Of a stretch of DNA of 36,162 nucleotides, positions 16,624 through 24,908 are shown in pieces; the first letter of the stretch is position 1; each line of letters opens with the position of its first letter. A model generated the notes under the pieces. It was not told where the DNA came from, did not search any database, and worked only from the letters and a program-made list of their open reading frames with translations. Origin of the DNA: Cytophagales bacterium (GTDB lineage: Bacteria > Bacteroidota > Bacteroidia > Cytophagales > Thermoflexibacteraceae). The stretch lies in assembly GCA_013298985.1 (NCBI GenBank), contig JAAFJS010000030.1, positions 1 through 36,162 of the forward strand, written 5' to 3'. A program made the translations under genes and the position numbers.

Positions 16624-17337
16624 TTACTTACCGATTTTGAAACCAAGACCTACATTGAAAGCCCAGCCTCTTGTACGAACGTCAGCATTGCTACCAAGAC
16701 CTCTTGCGTTGTTAATGTCAGTGATACCATGTCTGTAGCGAACGTCCAACAACAAGGTAGCGAATTTGAGGTCAAAATCTACACCTGCACCAACAATCAT
16801 AGCCCAATCCATAGCTTTAAAGCTATTAGTTGCATCTGTGCGTGTTTTGGTTGTGCTACCAAAAGTTGTTCCTTCTCTATTACCAGTAGCATATACATTG
16901 GCATCCATAGATGGTCCAATGAATACACGTGGCTCATACACAGAAAGGATAGGCAACTTAAAATAAGTCAATAAGTTAGCCTGAACATTGCTCAAACGAT
17001 AATCTACAAGCGCATTTGCTGTAGGCACGCTATTAGATTGATAGTTGTAACGAGCAGTTCCACTTTGTGAGAAACCAACTTCGAGTGCTGTACCAACCCA
17101 GCTATTGAAGTTTAAATGACCAAATACCAATGCCTGACCACCTGAATAATATTCAGTTTCAGCAACGCTGCTTGAAACTTGAAATTTGTTTACAGTCAAG
17201 CCACCTTTCACACCGATAAGGAAGCTCGTCTTTTTCTCAGGTTTAGCCGCATCTTGTGCTTGTGCATTGCCAAAAGATAAAGCACAAATTGTAGCTACTG
17301 CTACTAAGAAGCCTAAATTTTTCAAACCTTTTTTCAT
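16624..17337 (-). CDS. Outer-membrane beta-barrel protein (porin-like)
   Basis: A protein of about 237 residues of the Bacteroidota OmpA-like/porin beta-barrel type (PF13568-like). The start chosen is the ATG at 17337, which opens a clean signal peptide (MKKGLKNLGFLVAVATICAL, ending NAQA). The longer open frame adds 14 residues that spoil it. Alternating hydrophobic strands are visible (GVKGGLTVNKFQ, VQANLLTYFKLPIL, ATLLLDVRYRHGITDI), and the C-terminal strand is WAFNVGLGFKIGK. It probably has eight strands. The function is unknown. It is monocistronic with its own terminator and a possible -7 box at 17383-17390 (TACTTTTG on the minus strand). Confidence 0.88.
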   Translation of the reverse strand: MKKGLKNLGFLVAVATICALSFGNAQAQDAAKPEKKTSFLIGVKGGLTVNKFQVSSSVAETEYYSGGQALVFGHLNFNSWVGTALEVGFSQSGTARYNYQSNSVPTANALVDYRLSNVQANLLTYFKLPILSVYEPRVFIGPSMDANVYATGNREGTTFGSTTKTRTDATNSFKAMDWAMIVGAGVDFDLKFATLLLDVRYRHGITDINNARGLGSNADVRTRGWAFNVGLGFKIGK

Positions 17338-17652
17338 GGATTGTAAGTGTTTTTTCTTTAAGTTTATTAATAAATCCAATTACAAAAGTACGCAATAAAT
17401 TGAATTTTAAAAAAAAATCAATAAAATTTACATAAAATTTGCGTTCGGATACAAAATTAAATAACAAAAATATAAATCTATAATTTTTGTCGTTATTAAG
17501 GATTTTCAATATAAACTAACAAGAGATAAGGTTTTATTATTTCATGGTAGTTTGTTTCGAGAGCAAAAATAAATACTTTTTTCACTTTGCCAAAAATTTA
17601 TGCAATTTTTCTTCTTAAATTTGTTTTATTTTAATTTTAAGCCAATCAAAAT
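17338..17652. other. Divergent intergenic region
   Basis: About 315 bp of very A+T-rich DNA between the beta-barrel gene (minus) and the NuiA-like gene (plus). It holds possible -7 boxes in both directions: TACTTTTG on the minus strand (17383-17390) and TAAATTTG on the plus strand (17616-17623). I see no gene or stable RNA here. Confidence 0.5.
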
Positions 17653-18042
17653 ATGGACATCACAACCAAACTTTACACCTCGCGCTTGCAAACACTGACT
17701 GACAAATTGCTTTTTATGAGTGAGTCTGATTATCCGTGGGAGATGGTGTATCTGGGTAAAAATGAGGAAGATATAAAGAAAAAATTGCCTTTTGATACCC
17801 ATAAAGTAGAGAAAATAGAACTCTTGCGGTTTCTCAAAAATGCCATCAAAGAAGAAAATTGGCATGGAGAAGAAGAATTGGTGGTGGCACGCAAATATCA
17901 GCAGTTGGCAAAGTTATTACAAGAGGAACTGCAAGAGATTGCGGTATTCAAACATGGTGAAATAGAAATTGATGTTTTTGTGGTGGGGCAACTCCCCAAC
18001 AGCGAATGGGTCGCCTTGAAAACTAAGGTTATCGAAACATAG
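17653..18042 (+). CDS. NuiA-like nuclease inhibitor family protein
   Basis: A 129-residue soluble protein that resembles the nuclease A inhibitor family (NuiA, PF07924). The key similarity is near the N-terminus, LTDKLLFMSESDYPWE (about residues 15-30). It is followed by the acidic, mostly alpha/beta body, with VVVGQLP-like VFVVGQLPNSEWVALKTKV at the end. NuiA of Anabaena binds and blocks the sugar-non-specific nuclease NucA. No NucA-like nuclease is in the window, so the partner is either elsewhere or foreign. It is convergent with a nucleotidyltransferase gene, with 7 bp between the stop codons. Confidence 0.8.
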   Translation: MDITTKLYTSRLQTLTDKLLFMSESDYPWEMVYLGKNEEDIKKKLPFDTHKVEKIELLRFLKNAIKEENWHGEEELVVARKYQQLAKLLQEELQEIAVFKHGEIEIDVFVVGQLPNSEWVALKTKVIET

Positions 18043-18049
18043 CAGCTAA

Positions 18050-19120
18050 CTAAGTATAAAATTTACTTCGCATTTCTAAAAGCAAATCATTTACAAACGT
18101 TTTATCTACGTGGTCTGGGAGTGTGCCTGCTTGGTAGGCTTGCGCTATTTGTGCTATTTTTTGTTCTGCCTCTACCATAAGTTGGTCGTAATCATATTCA
18201 CCCATGCGTATCTGGAGGAGTTGGTCGCGGTTAGGGCGGCGCACCTTGATACCTTTGCCTTCTCCTATTTCCAAACACATATCGAGTAGGCGGTGGCAGT
18301 GCATTAGGTTCTTGCCGTCATAACCTTTTCCATGAAGCATAGTTTCTTGGAAGCGGTCTGGGTTGCGTTTTTCTACCCAATCCCAATATTGCTTGTAGTC
18401 CTTACAGTAAATCGAGTAGGCATCTTTATTATAGAATAGGGTGGCGATTGGTTTTTCGCCTTCGGGAACTGAACTCAGCGAAAGTTCCGTAGATTCTGGT
18501 GAATGAATCACGCCTTTATAGGTAAAAGCCGCTTTTTCATCATAAAAAATAGCATAAATATCACGCATATTGGAGATTTTGACCAAGCCACATTTTTCCT
18601 GTGCATAGTGATTTTCTGTCAAAAAATCAGAGAGCGGCTGGCTTCCATAGCCTTTTTTGTCTATCACAAAGCAGAAATGAAAAGGTGTTTTGCGCTCTTT
18701 TTCAAAGGTTTGGACGATTTTTTTGTTGAGTCCTCGCGCTTTTTTTATCTGCTCGGCGGCATAATTGCCAAAAGTAAACTGACATTTGGCAGTAATAAAT
18801 TTTTCTTTTTGGTGTAAGATGAGGTCAAAAACAGGGTTTTTATATACCAAACAATCATCAGGAATATTGAGCAGTTCCATGATGTTTGGATTGTTTTGCT
18901 CCAGCATTTCCATAAATCTGCGAAGTTCGTAAAAAACAATGTCATTCGTGTCGTTCTGCACTTGGTCTATCTGTGTGAGTCCGTAGAGCTGGCTTTGGGG
19001 CATCATAAAAACGCCACGCAAATCTGTATCGCTGTGCGGGAGGTTTGTCCCGTAGGCACGCGAGCCGCTAATTGCCTCAAAAAGAATGAATTTTTCCTTA
19101 CGTAAATCTTCGATAGTCAT
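18050..19120 (-). CDS. COG3541-type nucleotidyltransferase domain protein
   Basis: A 356-residue protein of the predicted nucleotidyltransferase (DNA polymerase beta superfamily) group COG3541. The active-site loop reads GSRAYGT (residues 19-25), followed by SDTDLRG (30-36), in which Asp31 and Asp33 are the likely metal ligands. Downstream there is a YxxKDYKQYWDWVEKRNPDR segment and GYDGKNLMHCHRLLDM, typical of the long members of this group. Some such proteins are encoded by phages and others by chromosomes; the substrate is unknown. It starts 6 bp after the BatC-like gene, so the two are probably co-transcribed. Confidence 0.85.
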   Translation of the reverse strand: MTIEDLRKEKFILFEAISGSRAYGTNLPHSDTDLRGVFMMPQSQLYGLTQIDQVQNDTNDIVFYELRRFMEMLEQNNPNIMELLNIPDDCLVYKNPVFDLILHQKEKFITAKCQFTFGNYAAEQIKKARGLNKKIVQTFEKERKTPFHFCFVIDKKGYGSQPLSDFLTENHYAQEKCGLVKISNMRDIYAIFYDEKAAFTYKGVIHSPESTELSLSSVPEGEKPIATLFYNKDAYSIYCKDYKQYWDWVEKRNPDRFQETMLHGKGYDGKNLMHCHRLLDMCLEIGEGKGIKVRRPNRDQLLQIRMGEYDYDQLMVEAEQKIAQIAQAYQAGTLPDHVDKTFVNDLLLEMRSKFYT

Positions 19121-19126
19121 GCTGGC

Positions 19127-19975
19127 TTACCAATCAGGCTTCCCTTTTTCAGGTTTTTTAGTGGGTCGTTTTTTATTTTGTTGGAGGTACTGCACCTCAT
19201 TATTTTTCATTGCGTCGAGAATCGTTTTGGCTTGGTCTTCGGTCAGGTTCATTTGTTGCAAACGCTGAGAACGCTTTTCCTTACTTTCTTTTTCCTCTTC
19301 CTTTCCTTTCTTCTCACTTTGCTCGTCTTTTTGTCCTTCCTTTTTTTCCTCTTTTTTGTCGTCCTTGCCCTCTTGCTCTTTTTTGTCAGCGTTTTCCTTT
19401 TTGTCGCCTTGTTCGTTTTGTTTTTGTTCCTGCTTTTGCTGTTCTTTTTGCTGTTTTTCTTGTTGTTCTTGTTTTTCCTTTTCCTGCTGTTGCTTGTCTT
19501 TGTTGTCTTTATTTTGATTTTGTTGTTCTTGCTGTTTCTTTTGCTGCTCTAATATTTTTTTTACCAATTCGTAATTATGCCTTGCTTCCTCATTTTCGGG
19601 CATGGCTTTGATGGATTCCTTAAAAAACTTTAAGGCTTCTTGGTAGCTTTTATTATTTGCTTTGATAACGCCAATTTGCTGATGAGCAACTGATTTGGAA
19701 TACTTGTCATTGGAAGTGAGCAATCTGCTGTACGATTTGATAGCGTTGGTGGTATCTTTGGTATTAAAATAGGCGTGCGCCAAATTGAGCAAAACAGGCT
19801 CTTCGCTTACGCCCAGCTTTACCAATTCTTCGTAGCGATTGATTGCCACATTGAAGTTTTTATTTTTGTAGGCATTGGTCGCTTCTTCTTTTAACTGATT
19901 GATTTTAGCGATTTTACCAATGTCTATATTGCCTCCTGTCCAGAGCAAGAGGCACAAATACACGAGTGTTTTCAT
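19127..19975 (-). CDS. BatC-like TPR protein with Q/E/K-rich tail
   Basis: A 282-residue probably exported protein with a short hydrophobic N-terminus (MKTLVYLCLLLW). Residues about 25-150 form about three to four TPR units (EATNAYKNKNFNVAINRYEE, LNLAHAYFNTKDTTNAIKSY, ALKFFKESIKAMPENEEARH). Residues about 150-245 are a low-complexity stretch of Gln, Glu, Lys and Asp. The C-terminus (LTEDQAKTILDAMKNNEVQ, ending KPDW) resembles BatC of the Bacteroidota aerotolerance (bat) operon. The batA, batB, batD and batE partners are not adjacent. Identity as BatC itself is therefore uncertain; TPR protein is certain. Confidence 0.8.
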   Translation of the reverse strand: MKTLVYLCLLLWTGGNIDIGKIAKINQLKEEATNAYKNKNFNVAINRYEELVKLGVSEEPVLLNLAHAYFNTKDTTNAIKSYSRLLTSNDKYSKSVAHQQIGVIKANNKSYQEALKFFKESIKAMPENEEARHNYELVKKILEQQKKQQEQQNQNKDNKDKQQQEKEKQEQQEKQQKEQQKQEQKQNEQGDKKENADKKEQEGKDDKKEEKKEGQKDEQSEKKGKEEEKESKEKRSQRLQQMNLTEDQAKTILDAMKNNEVQYLQQNKKRPTKKPEKGKPDW

Positions 19976-20089
19976 GTTTCTTCTTTGTTATTTCCGACTT
20001 CAAATGTAGCAAAAATAGCGTAAAAAATATTTTTTGGGAAGCCTTCGCAAGTTAAAGTTCGTTAAAAGCCCCAAGAGTCAAAATTGCTA

Positions 20090-21982
20090 TCAAGCAGCTA
20101 CCTCAGCCATTTGTAAGATTGGCGTTATTGCTTGCTCGCCCTCAATGATGTCTTTCTCTACGCGCAGATTCTCGATGATAAACTGCTGACGCTCAGGCGT
20201 ATTCTTGCCCATGTAGTAAGAAAGCAGCTTGCTAATGTGCGTTTCTTTGCGGAGCAGTACAGGCTCTAAGCGCATATCCTGCCCAATAAATTTGCCAAAC
20301 TCGTCTGGGGAGATTTCGCCCAAGCCTTTGAAACGCGTGATTTCTGGTTTTTGCCCTAACTTTCTGATGGCTTGCTGTTTTTCTTCTTCGGAATAACAAT
20401 AAAACGTTTTTTGCTTGTTCCGCACCCTAAAAAGCGGAGTTTCAAGGATATACAAATGCCCATTGCGAACTATATCAGGGAAATACTGCAAGAAAAAAGT
20501 CAGCATCAGCAGTCTGATGTGCATTCCATCTACGTCGGCATCTGTAGCCAGCACGATTCGATTATAGCGCAATTTCTCCAAACCGTCCTCGATATCGAGC
20601 GCGTGTTGGAGGAGGTTAAATTCATCATTTTCATAAACCACTTTTTTAGTCAAACCAAAGCAGTTCAAGGGCTTGCCGCGCAAACTGAATACAGCTTGAC
20701 TTTCCACATTTCTGGACTTGGTGATGCTCCCGCTTGCTGAATCGCCTTCGGTAATAAAAAGTGTACTTTCGTAGCGTTTATCATTTTTGGCATCAATGTA
20801 ATGCACGCGGCAGTCGCGAAGTTTTTTGTTGTGGAGATTTGCCTTTTTTGCTTTTTCATTTGCCAGTTTCTGAATCCCCGCAATGTCTTTGCGTTCTTTT
20901 TCAGACCGTTGGATACGTTCTTCCAGTGCCTTTGCCGTTTGTGGATTTTTGTGCAAAAAGTCATCTAATTGCTTTTTCAAAAAATCATTTACAAACGAAC
21001 GAACTGTTTGCCCATCAATGGCAATGTTAAGTGAGCCTAATTTGGTTTTGGTTTGGGACTCAAACACAGGCTCTTGGACGCGCACACTTACCGCCGCCGA
21101 GATGCTCATACGTACGTCAGCAGGCTCGTAGTTTTTGTTGTAAAACTCGCGTATAGTCTTGACTAATGCCTCTTTGAACGCCGCCAAGTGGGTTCCGCCC
21201 TGCGTGGTGTATTGTCCGTTTACAAAAGAATAATATTCCTCGCCGTATTGGTCGGTGTGCGTAATCGCGACCTCAATGTCCTCGCCTTTGAGGTGAATAA
21301 TGGGGTAGCGGCGGTTTTCCTCGTTGGTTTTGCGCCCCAGCAAGTCCGCCAAGCCTTTGGCAGAATAATATTCCTTGCCGTTAAAATAGAGTTTCAGCCC
21401 AGAATTTAAAAAAGCATAATACCAAAGCTGGTCTTCGAGAAACTCAGGAATGAACCTATAATTTCTAAAAATGGCTTCGTCAGGCTCAAAAATGATGAGT
21501 GTTCCGTTTTTTTCGCTTGTTTTTTCTATTTTATCGTCTTGGACAAGATTCCCAAAATGAAATTCTGCTTTTTTGGTTTCGCCATCGCGGAAAGACTGGA
21601 CGGTGAAATAGGAGGAAAGCGCATTGACCGCTTTTGTACCCACACCATTCAAGCCTACGGATTTTTGGAAAGCCTTAGAATCGTATTTTCCACCTGTGTT
21701 AATCTTTGATACACAGTCTATTACCTTGCCCAAAGGAATCCCACGTCCAAAATCTCGCACCGTTACGCGCCCCTCGTGAATGTCTATCCGAATTTGTTTG
21801 CCGTAGCCCATGGCGTGTTCGTCAATGCTATTGTCCATGATTTCCTTGACCAGCACATAGATTCCGTCGTCGTATGCCGAGCCATCGCCGAGCTTGCCTA
21901 TATACATTCCTGGGCGCAGGCGGATATGCTCACGCCAGTCTAATGACTTGATACTGTCTTCGTTATAGATTACCTCTTGCAT
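20090..21982 (-). CDS. parE: DNA topoisomerase IV subunit B
   Basis: A 630-residue type IIA topoisomerase B subunit, which hydrolyses ATP to drive strand passage with ParC. The GHKL ATPase carries Glu47 in [10 protein letters not shown], the lid region DFGRGIPLG, and the [11 protein letters not shown] loop at about 110-120. The TOPRIM motif EGDSASGS lies near residue 415, with [15 protein letters not shown] about 60 residues later, and [14 protein letters not shown] near the end. At 630 residues without a GyrB-type insertion it fits ParE, though assignment against GyrB rests on length and motif style. parC is not adjacent. The restriction-modification pair is 24 bp upstream on the same strand, so parE may be read through from it. 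Confidence 0.92.
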   Translation of the reverse strand: MQEVIYNEDSIKSLDWREHIRLRPGMYIGKLGDGSAYDDGIYVLVKEIMDNSIDEHAMGYGKQIRIDIHEGRVTVRDFGRGIPLGKVIDCVSKINTGGKYDSKAFQKSVGLNGVGTKAVNALSSYFTVQSFRDGETKKAEFHFGNLVQDDKIEKTSEKNGTLIIFEPDEAIFRNYRFIPEFLEDQLWYYAFLNSGLKLYFNGKEYYSAKGLADLLGRKTNEENRRYPIIHLKGEDIEVAITHTDQYGEEYYSFVNGQYTTQGGTHLAAFKEALVKTIREFYNKNYEPADVRMSISAAVSVRVQEPVFESQTKTKLGSLNIAIDGQTVRSFVNDFLKKQLDDFLHKNPQTAKALEERIQRSEKERKDIAGIQKLANEKAKKANLHNKKLRDCRVHYIDAKNDKRYESTLFITEGDSASGSITKSRNVESQAVFSLRGKPLNCFGLTKKVVYENDEFNLLQHALDIEDGLEKLRYNRIVLATDADVDGMHIRLLMLTFFLQYFPDIVRNGHLYILETPLFRVRNKQKTFYCYSEEEKQQAIRKLGQKPEITRFKGLGEISPDEFGKFIGQDMRLEPVLLRKETHISKLLSYYMGKNTPERQQFIIENLRVEKDIIEGEQAITPILQMAEVAA

Positions 21983-22006
21983 TTTTTTATTTCCTTGTTA
22001 AATATT

Positions 22007-22912
22007 TTACTCCCAAATTGTCATTGCTACTCTCACACAGTTAATTTTATTATCATTTAATGATAAGCCTGTGTTGTGAGATAGTTGTTCTTTTTTCGCC
22101 ACTTTTTTGTTGTCAATTTCAAAATTTGCAATAAATATTTCCTTGCCTAATTGATTTGAGTTTTCAGTTTGATTACGCATACCATACATCAAATTCCACT
22201 CTGAAATATGAGCATAAGAAAATAAATCTTTAATATAGTCGCAATTATCGTAAGTTATCAACCATTTATGATTACAATTTTTCATTACTTCCGCAAATCT
22301 TTCGTGGTCAAACCCTTTGTGTAATTTACCATTTTTGCCATACAATGCCGATTTTGTTGCAGAAAAATAAGGTGGGTCAAGAAAAATAAAAACATTTTCG
22401 CCTTCCATTTCTACAACTTCTGCATAGTCTAAATTTGTAATTTCTGTATTTTTTACAACCTGTTTTAAAAGCATTAGCCTTTCTACACTTGTATCTGTAA
22501 ACCTTTTTTGGTAGGCTTGTTCTGAAAATCCACCTGCTTCAGTTGTTCCTGAAAATGTAATTCTATTGAAAACAAAAAAAGCACTTGCCTTTTTCAAGTC
22601 GTCAAAATTACTAATATTTTCGCCCAAAAATTTGTGTAGTTCTTTCCCATTTTGGAATTCTTTTTTCCAAGTATTCACTTGATTAACAATACTTTGCAAA
22701 TCTTTTTGTGCATATTCCCAAAATTTGTATAATGCTGAATACAAGTCGTTTATCCAATATTTTCTATCAGGATAAAGTTGTTTTAAAGTCAAAAATACAG
22801 AACCACCACCCACAAAAGGCTCTCTAAATTCTTCAAAATGAGGAATTAAAGGCAAAATTTGTTCTATTGCTTTACTTTTTCCGCCAGGGTATCGTAGTGG
22901 GCTTTTTATCAT
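22007..22912 (-). CDS. D12-class DNA adenine N6-methyltransferase
   Basis: A 301-residue Dam-like (D12, alpha-class) adenine-N6 methyltransferase. Motif order is typical: RYPGGKSKAI (residues 7-16), the AdoMet loop EPFVGGGSVF (31-40), and the catalytic DPPY at 179-182 in IFLDPPYFSATKS. It would protect host DNA from the neighbouring restriction endonuclease. The recognition site cannot be read from sequence. Its start lies 6 bp after the corrected stop codon of the endonuclease gene, so the two form a tight operon. parE begins 24 bp downstream. Confidence 0.92.
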   Translation of the reverse strand: MIKSPLRYPGGKSKAIEQILPLIPHFEEFREPFVGGGSVFLTLKQLYPDRKYWINDLYSALYKFWEYAQKDLQSIVNQVNTWKKEFQNGKELHKFLGENISNFDDLKKASAFFVFNRITFSGTTEAGGFSEQAYQKRFTDTSVERLMLLKQVVKNTEITNLDYAEVVEMEGENVFIFLDPPYFSATKSALYGKNGKLHKGFDHERFAEVMKNCNHKWLITYDNCDYIKDLFSYAHISEWNLMYGMRNQTENSNQLGKEIFIANFEIDNKKVAKKEQLSHNTGLSLNDNKINCVRVAMTIWE

Positions 22913-22964
22913 AAAAATTTATGCTTTTTTCAAAATTACTAAAAAATTGTTGGTTTTTGCTTCT

Positions 22965-23702
22965 TCAAATAAAGTCGTAACCAATTCTTTTTGTGTGTCT
23001 TTGAATTTGTTTTTGGTAAAAAACTTTGGGTTGTATGGTTACAAATTCTCTGCTTTGTGCATCTTTTGCCTTTTCTCTTGAAAACTCCATAAATTCCTTT
23101 GCGCTTCCACTAATGGCTTCTTGAAAATCGTCTATACCTTTTTCGCTGTGCATTTGTACTTTCGTTTTCTTGCTAATTTTGGCATAACTGATTTTTACTT
23201 TTGCAATAATATCTGCAAAATTGTCTTTCAATTCTTTCAAATTCCAATGCAAGGCTGAACTATGATAGGCTGAAATTTCTTGAATTTTGTCTAAAACATA
23301 TTGATTATCAAACTGTTGATTTGTGATTTTGTTGTCATATCTTTCACTTTTTTCTGCTTTGTCGTAATATGCCAAAATTACATACACATCAAGTAAGGAC
23401 ATCATAGAAACCGTATCCCATTGAATAAAATCTTTATCGCCATCAAAACCTTCGTCTTTCACAACAGGAATAACTGTTATTTTCTTGCCATTTGCCAAGG
23501 TGTTATACACTCTTTCGTAAGGGTACGACCTTGTGCGTTTAGGCGAAACCCATTTTGAGATAGCAAAATTTAGTTTTTTGTCAGAATAAATGCAAGAAGT
23601 TGGGCAAGTGTTGATGTCAAAATCCTTACTTTTGATTGTTTCTAATTCGTTGGCAAACAAAACTTTATATTGTAATCCTGTTATGGTGGCGTTTATTTGC
23701 AT
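22965..23702 (-). CDS. Putative type II restriction endonuclease, probably frameshifted
   Basis: A 245-residue protein placed directly before a DNA methylase, and best read as the cognate restriction enzyme. The visible pieces are SCIYSDKKLNFAISKWVSPKRTRSYPYERVYNT and VIPVVKDEGFDGDKDFIQWDTVSMMSLL; the second could hold PD-(D/E)XK-like acidic residues, but I cannot assign the active site. The C-terminal 17 residues (after about residue 228) look wrong. At a run of six T on the coding strand (plus 23018-23023), dropping one T opens a frame that ends at 22919. That gives a 260-residue protein whose tail begins TKNKFKDTQKEL, and a 6 bp gap to the methylase. A promoter lies at 23740-23768. Confidence 0.75.
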   Translation of the reverse strand: MQINATITGLQYKVLFANELETIKSKDFDINTCPTSCIYSDKKLNFAISKWVSPKRTRSYPYERVYNTLANGKKITVIPVVKDEGFDGDKDFIQWDTVSMMSLLDVYVILAYYDKAEKSERYDNKITNQQFDNQYVLDKIQEISAYHSSALHWNLKELKDNFADIIAKVKISYAKISKKTKVQMHSEKGIDDFQEAISGSAKEFMEFSREKAKDAQSREFVTIQPKVFYQKQIQRHTKRIGYDFI

Positions 23703-23739
23703 AGTTTGATTTTAGTTTGATTCTTTCAAGTATCATCTA

Positions 23740-23768
23740 CAAAGATACAAAAAAATTGACATACACAA
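23740..23768 (-). promoter_or_regulatory. Promoter of the restriction-modification operon
   Basis: On the minus strand, TTG (23766-23768) and TATCTTTG (23740-23747) are 18 bp apart, close to the Bacteroidota -33/-7 layout. It lies about 40 bp upstream of the endonuclease start and may also supply parE transcription. Confidence 0.5.
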
Positions 23769-23821
23769 TTTTATTTTGTTAATAAATATGTATTAAAATT
23801 TCAATAAAAAAATAAAATTCA

Positions 23822-24802
23822 TCAAATGATGGGTGCTATTCCCAAGACCAATTCTATCACTTTTTTTTCAGGGGCAAAGGGGCGAAGCTGGTCTAACCCG
23901 AAATAATGGATTGCTGTTTGCAAATCTGTGCTTGTCAGTGAGGACACAGACAACGGCGAGGAAGGCGGCAAAGCAAGTGCTTTCAATGGAATCAAACCTA
24001 CTAATTCTGAGCCTGTTACCTTTGAGCCATATTTTTCTGCAACTTTGCTGATAGTTTCAAAAACCAAATACAAGGGCGTTTCCCTGAAATGGGTGAGGTT
24101 GGTGGAAACTTGGGCGATTTGGTAGCTTTCCATGTACCAACCTATGGCTTTGACGTGTTTTAGCTTGTCTGGACTACTGCCTGATTCCCTGACTTCTGCG
24201 GCGATTTTCTTGGCAATTTCTACTGATTGAGTATTCAAATTAAAATTATAGGCAATCAATATTTCCCTCGCGCCAATGACGGTTGCGCCAGCCTTTGCAT
24301 TAAAAACAGCTTCCCCAAAATCAGGGGCAAAATTGGCGTTTTGCATTTTTTCTTTCAGCCCCTCATATTCTCCTTTGCGAATAAATGCCAAACTTTTGCG
24401 TTCGGGTTTCAATGCCGCGTTTTCATAGCAATACACAGGAATTTCCAATGTTTCGCCCACTTTTTTTGCTAATTTGTGAGCATAAATGACAGTTTCTTTC
24501 ATGCTAATTCCCTGCAAAGGCACGAATGGGCAAACGTCCGTCGCGCCAATACGCGGGTGTGCGCCTGTTTGCTTGTGCATGTCTATCAGTTCGCTTGCTT
24601 TGCGGATTCCCTGAAATGCCGCCTCACAAACTGCGGCTGGTGCGCCCGCAAAGGTGATGACAGTGCGGTTTGCGTCTTCATTAGAGTCTATTTCCAAGAG
24701 GGTGATGCCTTGTACTGCCTGAATTGCGTTAGCAATTTGCTCAATCACTTGCTGATTTCTCCCTTCGGAAAAGTTAGGGATACATTCTATGAGTTGATTC
24801 AA
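23822..24802 (-). CDS. ftcD: Glutamate formimidoyltransferase
   Basis: A 326-residue stand-alone formiminotransferase (FTCD N-terminal plus FTCD subdomains). It moves the formimino group from N-formimino-L-glutamate to tetrahydrofolate in histidine breakdown. Motifs include IECIPNFSEGR (residues 4-14), EIDSNEDANRTVITFAG and HPRIGATDVCPFVPLQG, with GARxxLIAYN-like GAREILIAYNFNLN in the second half. The start codon is TTG. An in-frame TAA lies seven codons upstream, and the family N-terminus begins right after it, so no ATG is available. The cyclodeaminase domain is absent and no other hut genes are in the window. The TTG lies beside a heptamer tandem array. Confidence 0.92.
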   Translation of the reverse strand: MNQLIECIPNFSEGRNQQVIEQIANAIQAVQGITLLEIDSNEDANRTVITFAGAPAAVCEAAFQGIRKASELIDMHKQTGAHPRIGATDVCPFVPLQGISMKETVIYAHKLAKKVGETLEIPVYCYENAALKPERKSLAFIRKGEYEGLKEKMQNANFAPDFGEAVFNAKAGATVIGAREILIAYNFNLNTQSVEIAKKIAAEVRESGSSPDKLKHVKAIGWYMESYQIAQVSTNLTHFRETPLYLVFETISKVAEKYGSKVTGSELVGLIPLKALALPPSSPLSVSSLTSTDLQTAIHYFGLDQLRPFAPEKKVIELVLGIAPII

Positions 24803-24808
24803 GATTTT

Positions 24809-24901
24809 AAAGTTTAAGGTTTAAGGTTCAAGGTTCAAGGTTCAAGGTTCAAGGTTCAAGGTTCAAATTTTAAGTTTTAAAGTTTTAAAGTTTAAGGTTT
24901 G
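24809..24901. repeat. Heptanucleotide tandem array (AAGGTTC)
   Basis: Six perfect copies of AAGGTTC occupy 24823-24864. They are preceded by AAAGTTT and AAGGTTT (24809-24822) and followed by degenerate TTTTAAAG/TTTAAGG units to about 24901. It fills the spacer between the membrane protein gene and ftcD and ends 6 bp before the ftcD TTG start. Confidence 0.85.
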
Positions 24902-24908
24902 AGGAGTC

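Noticed and set aside
19178-19611. Plus-strand open frames of 124 and 133 residues rich in Leu and Phe
   Set aside because: They are the complement of the Gln/Glu/Lys low-complexity tract of the BatC-like gene, which yields long open hydrophobic frames by composition alone.
22007-23702. The possibility that the R-M genes are part of a BREX, DISARM or other larger defence island
   Set aside because: Neighbours are parE and ftcD, and no helicase, phospholipase or PglZ-like genes are present.
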